From positions 1-64,000 of the forward strand of contig CAJUOT010000006.1 of NCBI GenBank assembly GCA_910588135.1: a stretch of 64,000 nucleotides of DNA, read 5' to 3'. Every line of letters begins with the position of its first letter. Position 1 is the stretch's first letter. The stretch comes from an uncultured Oscillospiraceae bacterium. Its GTDB lineage: Bacteria > Bacillota > Clostridia > Oscillospirales > Oscillospiraceae. The notes under the pieces were generated by a model that did not search any database, had not been told where the DNA came from, and was given only the letters and a program-made list of their open reading frames with translations. Below are positions 32,838-39,786 of this stretch, in pieces. The translations under genes were made by a program, and so were the position numbers.

Positions 32838-35192
32838 ATGATACGTCCGCTTGTTTTGGCCGCCGCCTCCCCCGCCCCGGAGGAGAGCGCCCCGCTCACC
32901 CTCCAGGGGGCCTGGGACGCCGTGGCGTACGGCGTCACCTGGTTTTTCGGCAACCTGTCCCCCGCCTTCGCCTGGGCCGTGCTTGGGATCGCGGTGTGCG
33001 CCGCCTTTTTCGCCTACTACTGGCACTGCCTGCGCCCCCGGCCCCACAGCCTGGAGTGGATCGCCATGGCGGAGGAAACGGCGAAGCCCCGCCGCATGAC
33101 CCTCGCCCTGCCCTGCCACCCCATGGAGCGCCGGGACATCCTGCCCCTGCTGCTGCTCACGGCGGTGTACGCCTTCACCGCCTTCTTCCGGCTGGGGGAT
33201 TTCAGCGTCCCCCAGAACCCGGTCAAATTCCAGCAGGGGGACCGGGTGGAATTCTCCTACGACCAGCCGGTGACCGTGGACCGGCTGTCCTTCTACACCT
33301 CTCTGGGCACCGGGTACTACACCCTGGAGTGGGAGGACGAGGCCGGAAACTGGCAGGGCGTCAAGCTGGACCAGCCCTACAACTCCCTGTTCAAGTGGCG
33401 CGCCCTGGATCTTGCGCGGGTGGACCGGGAGGGCCTGGAAATCAGCGCGGAGAACAAAAACGAGGGCGCGGCCCCTGTGGGCGCGGTCACCGCCTCCCGG
33501 TTCCGCCTCACCGCCTCCAGCGCCCCCCGGGAGGAGGGGCTGTGGCTTTCCGAACTGGCCCTGTGGTCAAGCCAGCGCTCCACCCCCCAGAGCGGCGGGA
33601 AGGTGGCGGTTCAGCTCCAGTCCCTGCCCGTCCCGGACCATGTGAACGGGGACGGCGCCGCCCTGTTTGACGAGCACCGGCTCTGGGAGCTCAAATCCAC
33701 CTACATGAACTCGTCCTATTTCGACGAGATCTACCACCCCCGCACCGCCTACGAGCACCTGAACAACATCTATCCCTATGAGGTGTCCCACCCGCCCCTG
33801 GGCAAGCTGATTTTGTCCCTGGGCATCATGATGTTCGGCATGGCCCCCTTTGGCTGGCGGTTCATGGGCGCCCTGTTCGGCGTGCTGATGGTGCCGGTGC
33901 TGTACGTGTTCCTCAAGAACCTGTTTGGCAAAACCCCGGTGGCCCTGTGCGGCGCGGCGCTGTTCACCTTCGACTTCATGCATCTGGTGCAGACCCGCAT
34001 CGCCACCATCGACACCTACGGCGTGTTCTTCATCCTGGTGTCCTACTACTTCCTGTACCGCTGGCTGGCCGTCCCGGCGGGGAAGGCGCTGCGGCACTAT
34101 GTCCTGCCCCTGTTTCTCAGCGGCCTGTTCTGGGGGATCGGCTGCGCCTCCAAGTGGACGGTGGTGTACGCCGGGGCGGGGCTGGCGCTGCTGTGGCTGC
34201 TGGGGATGATTTTCAGAGCCGGGGACTGGCGGGAGGCGGAAAACCGCGCCCGGCTGGAGTCCGCCCCCCCGGAGCTCCGCCAGGAGGTGGCCGAGGCCAT
34301 GTTCCAGGAGGCCCCGCCCCCCTGGGAGCGGCCCCAGGTGCCCTCCTTCGCCGCCCACGTGTGGGGCACCATCGGCCTCTCCGTTCTATTCTTTGTCCTG
34401 ATTCCAATTTGTGTTTACACCATGTCCTACTTCCCCTACGCCGCGGCAAAGGGCAGCAGCGCCGGCTTTTTCGGGATGGCCGCCCAGTCGTTCACCTGGC
34501 TGTTTGACTGTCTGCCCCAGCACCTGGACAAGCTCCCCGCCCACATGGAGCAGCTGGCCCAGACCATGGCGGCGGAGGGCAAAGCCCCCGGCCTGCTGGA
34601 CCGGATCGGCGGCTTCTTCCAGGTCATCCCCTCCGACAGCTCCCACCCGGTGGATATCATGCTGAAAAACCAGCATTTCATGCTCACCTACCACCAGGGC
34701 GTCCACACCCCCCACCCCTACGAGTCCTACTGGTACCAGTGGATCTTCGACGGCCGGCCCATCCTCTATTACCGCGACCTGGATGTGCCCGGAATGAAGA
34801 GCCTGTTCGCCTCCTTCAACAACCCGCTGGTGTCCTGGGCGGGGCTGGCGGCCTTTTTCGGCGTGGCCGTTCAGACGGTGCGGCGGAAATGCGGCAGGGG
34901 GCTGTTCATCCTCGTGGCCGTCCTGTCCCAGTTCGTGCCCTGGCTGCCCATCGGGCGCGTCCTGTTCGCCTACCACTATTTCCCCACGGTGCTGTTTTTA
35001 TGCTTTGCCATTGCCTACCTGATGGACGGCATGATGGAGCGGAAACGGAAGGGATACCGGCTGGCGGTGTACGGCTTCACCGGCTGCGCCGCGGCGCTGT
35101 ACGCCATTTTTTATCCGGAGCTCATCGGCCTCTACGTGCCCACCTGGTATGCCCAGTATTTCCTGCGGTGGTTCCCGTCATGGCCGCTGTAG
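32838..35192 (+). CDS. Protein O-mannosyltransferase (PMT, GT39) family membrane protein
   Basis: A 784-residue polytopic glycosyltransferase. After an N-terminal membrane helix comes a second helix, then a beta-rich extracytoplasmic insert (about 125-265) like a discoidin fold, then the PMT core with YFDEIYHPRTAYE (the Asp-Glu catalytic pair), SHPPLGK, about ten membrane helices and a C-terminal region with HNWY-like SYWYQW. PMT enzymes transfer mannose from a polyprenyl carrier to Ser/Thr of exported proteins. Neighbouring surface proteins could be targets, but this is inferred. GGAGG precedes ATG 32838; upstream in-frame codons are rejected. Confidence 0.86.
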   Translation: MIRPLVLAAASPAPEESAPLTLQGAWDAVAYGVTWFFGNLSPAFAWAVLGIAVCAAFFAYYWHCLRPRPHSLEWIAMAEETAKPRRMTLALPCHPMERRDILPLLLLTAVYAFTAFFRLGDFSVPQNPVKFQQGDRVEFSYDQPVTVDRLSFYTSLGTGYYTLEWEDEAGNWQGVKLDQPYNSLFKWRALDLARVDREGLEISAENKNEGAAPVGAVTASRFRLTASSAPREEGLWLSELALWSSQRSTPQSGGKVAVQLQSLPVPDHVNGDGAALFDEHRLWELKSTYMNSSYFDEIYHPRTAYEHLNNIYPYEVSHPPLGKLILSLGIMMFGMAPFGWRFMGALFGVLMVPVLYVFLKNLFGKTPVALCGAALFTFDFMHLVQTRIATIDTYGVFFILVSYYFLYRWLAVPAGKALRHYVLPLFLSGLFWGIGCASKWTVVYAGAGLALLWLLGMIFRAGDWREAENRARLESAPPELRQEVAEAMFQEAPPPWERPQVPSFAAHVWGTIGLSVLFFVLIPICVYTMSYFPYAAAKGSSAGFFGMAAQSFTWLFDCLPQHLDKLPAHMEQLAQTMAAEGKAPGLLDRIGGFFQVIPSDSSHPVDIMLKNQHFMLTYHQGVHTPHPYESYWYQWIFDGRPILYYRDLDVPGMKSLFASFNNPLVSWAGLAAFFGVAVQTVRRKCGRGLFILVAVLSQFVPWLPIGRVLFAYHYFPTVLFLCFAIAYLMDGMMERKRKGYRLAVYGFTGCAAALYAIFYPELIGLYVPTWYAQYFLRWFPSWPL

Positions 35193-35215
35193 ACGCAAGC
35201 TCCACATCCCTCGCC

Positions 35216-35343
35216 AAGCCCTCCCCCCACAGGGGGGAGGGTGTCAGCCGCAGGCTGACGGGTGAGGGGGGCCCAAGGGAATGCCCATCCCCTCATCCGC
35301 CACGGCTTCGCCGTGCCACCTTCCCCCGCAGGGGGAAGGCTAT
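35216..35343. repeat. Intergenic palindromic repeat cluster
   Basis: Several hairpins follow each other: CCCTCCCCC/GGGGGGAGGG, GTCAGCC/GGCTGAC, CACGGC/GCCGTG and CCTTCCCCC/GGGGGAAGG. From memory, similar CCTTCCCCCGCAGGGGGAAGG-type elements are dispersed in Oscillospiraceae genomes. No ORF or promoter was seen in 35193-35367. Confidence 0.65.
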
Positions 35344-35367
35344 TCTGCGATTCAAGGTGATCTTAAA

Positions 35368-36183
35368 ATGTACCTATGCGACATCCACAGCCACACAAAA
35401 ATCTCCCACGACAGCCGGGCGGAGCTGAGCGACACCGCCCGGGCCGCCGTCGCCGCCGGCCTGAACGAGTTGTGCGTCACCGACCACTGCGACCTGCTGG
35501 ACCTGGACGGGAACCCCCGCGCCTCCTTCGACTGGCCCGCCGCCAAGGCGCAGTACCGCGCCGTCAAAGGGGCACTGGGCGGCAAGCTCACCCTGCGCCT
35601 GGGGCTGGAGCTGGGCTCCGCCCCCGCCGACCCGGAGGGGGCCCGGGCCATCCTGGCCCAGGGCGGGGAGGAGCTGGACTTTGTGCTGGGCTCCCTCCAC
35701 AACTGGATCGGCATCCAGGGCGGGCGCGACCTGTACTACTCCGATTTCCACGATGACCCCGCCCTGGCCCGTCTGGCCATGGAGAGCACCCTGGCCCACA
35801 CCTGGTCGCTGGTGCGGGACTGTCCCGACTGCTACGACAGCCTCGCCCACATCGTCTACCCCCTGCGCTACATCCGCCGGGACGGGGTGGAGCTGTCCAT
35901 CGCCCAGTACGAGGAGCAGGTGCGGGCGGTCTTCACCGAGGTGGCCCGCACCGGCCACGCCATGGAGGTCAACGTCTGCCGGGGGGAGGACCTGGATTCT
36001 TGGCCCCCGCTGCTGCGCTGGTTCCGCGAGTGCGGCGGGGAGCTGGTCACCGTGGGCGCGGACGCCCACCGCCCCCAGGACGTGGGCAAGGGCATCCCCC
36101 AGGCCCTGGAGATGATACAAGCGGCCGGCTTCGGCTGTGTCACCACCTATGAGCGCCGCAAGCCGGTGCTCCACAGGCTGTAA
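35368..36183 (+). CDS. PHP-domain histidinol-phosphatase family protein
   Basis: A 271-residue polymerase-and-histidinol-phosphatase (PHP) protein. Metal ligands are seen in DIHSHTKISHD (residues 5-15), TDHCD (about 46), the GLELG glutamate (about 83), GSLHN (about 109), AHIVYP (about 160) and GADAHRPQDVG (about 231). Similar proteins are HisK histidinol-phosphatases; others act on different phosphates. No his genes are nearby. AAGGTG precedes ATG 35368. Confidence 0.85.
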   Translation: MYLCDIHSHTKISHDSRAELSDTARAAVAAGLNELCVTDHCDLLDLDGNPRASFDWPAAKAQYRAVKGALGGKLTLRLGLELGSAPADPEGARAILAQGGEELDFVLGSLHNWIGIQGGRDLYYSDFHDDPALARLAMESTLAHTWSLVRDCPDCYDSLAHIVYPLRYIRRDGVELSIAQYEEQVRAVFTEVARTGHAMEVNVCRGEDLDSWPPLLRWFRECGGELVTVGADAHRPQDVGKGIPQALEMIQAAGFGCVTTYERRKPVLHRL

Positions 36184-36194
36184 AACAAAACAAA

Positions 36195-36210
36195 TGTTTC
36201 ACGTGAAACA
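36195..36210. promoter_or_regulatory. parS: parS site (ParB/Spo0J binding)
   Basis: TGTTTCACGTGAAACA is an exact match to the bacterial parS palindrome. It is intergenic, between the PHP phosphatase gene and rpiB. Confidence 0.93.
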
Positions 36211-36225
36211 ATGGGAGGATGCGTA

Positions 36226-36666
36226 ATGAAGATTTCCATCGCCTGCGACCACGGGGCCTACGAGCTGAAGGAGCGGCTCAAGGCCCATCTGCTCCAGCAG
36301 GGGCACGAGGTCATTGACTGCGGCACAAACAGTACGGACAGCTGCGACTACCCCGACTACGCCCGCCCCGCCGCCCAGCTGGTGGCGGACGGGACCTGTG
36401 AGCGGGGGGTGGTGCTGTGCACCACCGGCATCGGCGTGAGCATGGCGGCAAACAAGGTGAAGGGGGTGCGCTGCGCCCTGTGCCACGAGCCCCTGTCCGC
36501 CGAGATGACCCGCCGCCACAACGACGCCAACGTGCTGGCCATGGGGGCGGGGGTCACCGGGGCCAATCTGGCCGAGCGGATTCTGGACGTGTTTTTGTCC
36601 ACGGAGTTCGAGGGCGGCCGCCACCGGCGCCGGGTGGACAAGATCATGGAGATCGAGCGGGGGTGA
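36226..36666 (+). CDS. rpiB: Ribose-5-phosphate isomerase B (RpiB/LacAB family)
   Basis: A 146-residue sugar-phosphate isomerase: IACDHGAYELKE (start), the CGTNSTDSCDYPDYA loop, LCTTGIGVSMAANKVKGVRCALC with the catalytic cysteine, and RRHNDANVLAMG. It interconverts ribose-5-P and ribulose-5-P, with allose-P as an alternative. ATG 36226 follows GGGAGGATG; the ATG at 36211 overlaps that ribosome site. parS lies in its leader. Confidence 0.94.
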   Translation: MKISIACDHGAYELKERLKAHLLQQGHEVIDCGTNSTDSCDYPDYARPAAQLVADGTCERGVVLCTTGIGVSMAANKVKGVRCALCHEPLSAEMTRRHNDANVLAMGAGVTGANLAERILDVFLSTEFEGGRHRRRVDKIMEIERG

Positions 36667-36691
36667 GGGCCCGCTTCCGGCACGAAACGTC

Positions 36692-36720
36692 TTGCGTTTG
36701 GGAACCGGGTAAGATATAAT
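36692..36720 (+). promoter_or_regulatory. Sigma-A promoter of the SLH protein gene at 36768
   Basis: TTGCGT and TATAAT are separated by 17 bp, 47 bp before the GTG start. Confidence 0.85.
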
Positions 36721-36767
36721 TACGAAAGCAGAACTTCGGGCAAAAATAACGGGAAGAAGGAATCAAC

Positions 36768-38093
36768 GTGAAAAAAAGACTGATCCCCCTGCTCCTGGCG
36801 CTGGCCATGGCGCTGCCCCTGGCCGTCCCGGCCTTCGCGGTGGTTGAGGACCCCGACTCCGGCAGCCTGACGGTGGATTTGACCGGGGTGACGGGGGAGG
36901 GAGGGCCGGTGCATCTCCCCGAAGACAGGTCTTTCAAGGTGAGGGATTTTACGGACTCTGATCCGAAGGGGGAGGAGTTACATCTTCGCGACGGTTCGCT
37001 TGGTGAAAATGCCGGCACATTCATTTTACGTAAGCTGGACTATCAGGACGCCACGAGAACCCTCGGGGCGCTCACCCTCCCCCAGGGCAAGCAGTTCGTC
37101 TGGAAGGGCGTGTGTCCCACAGACGACCCCATGGGTATCCGGTTCACGGTTTATGCCGACCCGGACGGCGACGGCGTCTATGACCAGCAGGTCGTAAACA
37201 ATGTACAGTACAGCTATCAGAAACATGGTTATCGTACCGTGGCCTATTCCGGGCCGAACGGGGACGGCAGTTATACCCACAAGCTGGTGGATGCTGATCC
37301 GGAAAAGGGCCTGACCTATGTACCCTATGACAAGGAACGTTTCTATCTCTCTTCGGCGCGCTACTCCAACTGGGCGCCCTCCAGCTTTTGCGCCAACGGC
37401 ATCGGTATCCAGACCGTCAAGGCCGAGGACGGCAGTTTGACCATCACCGTGGACAGCGACAGCGTGTACGACGTGTTTGGATGCGACACGCTCCTGGATT
37501 GGGGATTTTTCGGCCCAATCCAGGAGCGTGAGGACGGCACGGGCATTTCGCACTGCTTGGCCAACGGCACCCTGCTGGTCACCCGGGATATCCCCTCCTT
37601 CACCGACACCCCTAGCTGGTGCGAACAGGAAGCCGCCTGGGCCGCCCAGAAGGGCATCACCAAGGGCTACGGCAGCAAGGACAAATTCGCCCCCGGCGTG
37701 GAGTGCTCCCAGGTGGAGATTCTGACCTTCCTGTGGCGGGCCGCCGACGAGCCCGAGGCTAAGGAGAAGGCCCCCGTCACCGTGGCGTCCTGGTATCAGG
37801 ACGCGGTGGACTGGGCCTATGGGGAGGGCTACATCGGCGACGACTTCCAGGCCGACGCCCCCTGCACCCGCGCCCAGGCGGTGAGCTATATCTGGAAGGC
37901 CCTGGGCGAAAAAAAGGCCGGAAAGCCGGCCGGCTTCCCCGATGTGGCGGAGGGCGCCCCCTACGCCGCCGCGGCCGACTGGGCTTACGAGGTGGGCGTC
38001 ATCAAGAGCTACGGCGGAACCGGCGGCTTCGCCCCCAGCATCGTGTGCAGCCGCGGCCAGATCGCCTGTATGCTTTACCGGGCCTACAACTGA
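36768..38093 (+). CDS. Secreted SLH-domain surface protein
   Basis: A 441-residue exported protein with a signal peptide (cleavage near VPAFAVVED, about residue 24). Residues 30-275 form an unrecognised, probably beta-rich domain with a DPDGDGVYD turn that resembles a calcium-binding loop. The C-terminal 165 residues contain three SLH domains (PSFTDTPSWCEQEAAWAAQK, ASWYQDAVDWAYGEGYI, FPDVAEGAPYAAAADWAYE), the usual number for wall anchoring. GTG 36768 has AGAAGGA upstream. No c-di-GMP aptamer is present in its leader, unlike the two other surface genes. Ligand or role unknown. Confidence 0.84.
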   Translation: MKKRLIPLLLALAMALPLAVPAFAVVEDPDSGSLTVDLTGVTGEGGPVHLPEDRSFKVRDFTDSDPKGEELHLRDGSLGENAGTFILRKLDYQDATRTLGALTLPQGKQFVWKGVCPTDDPMGIRFTVYADPDGDGVYDQQVVNNVQYSYQKHGYRTVAYSGPNGDGSYTHKLVDADPEKGLTYVPYDKERFYLSSARYSNWAPSSFCANGIGIQTVKAEDGSLTITVDSDSVYDVFGCDTLLDWGFFGPIQEREDGTGISHCLANGTLLVTRDIPSFTDTPSWCEQEAAWAAQKGITKGYGSKDKFAPGVECSQVEILTFLWRAADEPEAKEKAPVTVASWYQDAVDWAYGEGYIGDDFQADAPCTRAQAVSYIWKALGEKKAGKPAGFPDVAEGAPYAAAADWAYEVGVIKSYGGTGGFAPSIVCSRGQIACMLYRAYN

Positions 38094-38102
38094 ACACACG
38101 CC

Positions 38103-38138
38103 AACAGGCCCCCGTCCGCGGACGGGGGCCTGTTTTTT
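38103..38138 (+). terminator. Terminator of the SLH protein gene
   Basis: A perfect 32-nt palindrome (38103-38134) runs into a T tract through 38138; it also borders the convergent rnmV stop. Confidence 0.9.
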
Positions 38139-38734
38139 CATTCTCTCAGCAGCTTGTCCAGCTCCTCCGGCGTATACAGGGCATTGAGCGCCGCCAGCAG
38201 CGCCTTGGCGCCCATATGCTCGGGCAGGTCCAGCCGCCGGAGCAGCGCGGCCCGCCGCGCCGCCGCGTCCGGCGTCCCGGACAGGCCCAGGGCGAACAGG
38301 TCCGCCGGGGTGAGGTCCCCCGCGGGGCGGACAGGCCCGTCCCCGTCCAGCACCGTGGCCCCGGCGTTCAAAATGGCCTGCCGCAATACGTCCGGGGGCA
38401 TCCCCTCCACCCCCAGCTTGCCCTCGCGGCCGGGGGCGCGCTTGCGCCGCTCCTTGCCGCACACGTCGGGCACATAGGCGTGCTTCACCTGTCCCTTGGG
38501 GATGGCCCCCTTGAGGTAGTTCCGGATGACAAACCCAGCCCCGTCCGGGTCGGTGAGGACGATGAGGCCCCGCTTTGCCGCCAGCTTCCGCAGGAACGCC
38601 AGCCGCTCCCCGTCCCGGAACACGCCGAAGCCCGCCGTCTCCAAGATCAGGGTGTCCACCACTCCGGACAGGGCGGCCTTGTCGTACCGCCCCTCCACCA
38701 CCACAGCCTCCCGGATGCGCAGGGGGGCGCTCAT
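38138..38734 (-). CDS. rnmV: Ribonuclease M5
   Basis: A 198-residue TOPRIM protein. The N-terminal VVVEGRYDKAAL (catalytic Glu), LTDPDGAGFVIRNYL (DxD) and the VKHAYVPD strand are the RNase M5 pattern; the enzyme trims 5S rRNA precursors. It is the last gene of a coupled comEC-holA-rnmV unit: its ATG (38734) overlaps the holA stop. In many Firmicutes rnmV is followed by ksgA, which is not the case here. Confidence 0.92.
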   Translation of the reverse strand: MSAPLRIREAVVVEGRYDKAALSGVVDTLILETAGFGVFRDGERLAFLRKLAAKRGLIVLTDPDGAGFVIRNYLKGAIPKGQVKHAYVPDVCGKERRKRAPGREGKLGVEGMPPDVLRQAILNAGATVLDGDGPVRPAGDLTPADLFALGLSGTPDAAARRAALLRRLDLPEHMGAKALLAALNALYTPEELDKLLRE

Positions 38735-39786
38735 CCCGCCGCCCTCCGGCCCGAGGCCAGCTCCATCAGCAGCCCGGTGAGCAGCTCCCCCTCCTGCCCG
38801 TAGGCGGCCTTCAGGGCGATGTCCGTCTCCGCGCACCGGCGCACCGCATACCGGCACCAGGGCAGGGAGAACCCCCGGGCCGCGTCCATCAGCTTGTCCG
38901 CCGGGTAGGCGGATTTCATCCCCCACAGCTCCATCAGCTCCCCCCGGCCCTTCCCCGCGTCCAGGTACAGCCGGGCGGTGTACAGCTGGCGGAAGTACTT
39001 GCCCATGGCGGCCAGGATCATGATGGGGGCCTGCTGGCTGTGGAGCAGGTCGGCCAGCACGGACGCGGCCTTGTCGAAATCCTTGCGGGCCATGGCGTCC
39101 GTCATCTGAAACACCACCGCGTCCAGCTTGGGCACGGCCACCGCGTCCATGTCGGCGCGGGTCACCCGGGGGTGGCCGGCGTAGGCGGCGGCCTTGGCGA
39201 TCTCGGAGGACAGGTCGTGCATCAGGTCGCCGCACAGGAAGATGAGATACCGGGCGTCCTCCGTGTCCACCGTCTTGCCCGCCTTCCGGAACTGGCGGCA
39301 GATCCAGTCGGTGAGGTCCCCCTGCCCCTGCCGCTGGAAGTTCACCACCGCCCCCTCCTTTTTCAGCAGGGCCGCCAGCCTGGACCGCCCGTCCGCCTTG
39401 TAGGGCAGCAGGTCGTAGACGAACACCAGGCAGCAGTAATCCGGCAGGGCGGACAGGGTGTCCAGCAGCCGCTCCCGGGGCTTCTCCCCCAGGCCGTACA
39501 GGTCGAAGTCGGTGACGATCACCAGGGTGCGCCCGCTCATCATGGGCAGGCAGTCCACGGCCTGTTCAATCCAGTCCACCGAGCAGTCCTTCCCCTGGGC
39601 GGCGTGGAGGTTGAAGTCCTCCAGCCCCTGGGGCAGCAGGGCCTGCTTCAGCCGGGCCAGATAGTAGTCCCGGAGAAACGCCTCCTCCCCGTGGAAGAGG
39701 TAGAGCTTCCGGGGCGCGCCCTCCTGGATGGCCCGCTTCAGCTCCCGCATGGCGGTGTTGTCCACCTTATCCCGTTTTGGCGGCAT
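38731..39786 (-). CDS. holA: DNA polymerase III subunit delta
   Basis: A 351-residue AAA+-like clamp-loader subunit. The start region (APRKLYLFHGEEAFLRDYYLARLKQAL) lacks a true Walker A lysine motif, as is normal for delta, and the middle (LVIVTDFDLYGLGEKPRERLLDTLSALPDYCCLVFVYDLLPYK) and helical collar are typical. It opens the beta clamp. ATG 39786 with AAGGGGG upstream overlaps the comEC end by 20 nt. Confidence 0.93.
   Translation of the reverse strand: MPPKRDKVDNTAMRELKRAIQEGAPRKLYLFHGEEAFLRDYYLARLKQALLPQGLEDFNLHAAQGKDCSVDWIEQAVDCLPMMSGRTLVIVTDFDLYGLGEKPRERLLDTLSALPDYCCLVFVYDLLPYKADGRSRLAALLKKEGAVVNFQRQGQGDLTDWICRQFRKAGKTVDTEDARYLIFLCGDLMHDLSSEIAKAAAYAGHPRVTRADMDAVAVPKLDAVVFQMTDAMARKDFDKAASVLADLLHSQQAPIMILAAMGKYFRQLYTARLYLDAGKGRGELMELWGMKSAYPADKLMDAARGFSLPWCRYAVRRCAETDIALKAAYGQEGELLTGLLMELASGRRAAG

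Noticed and set aside
35216..35343. CRISPR-like short repeats
   Set aside because: The elements are palindromes of different sequence without constant repeat length or unique spacers, and no cas genes occur in the window.
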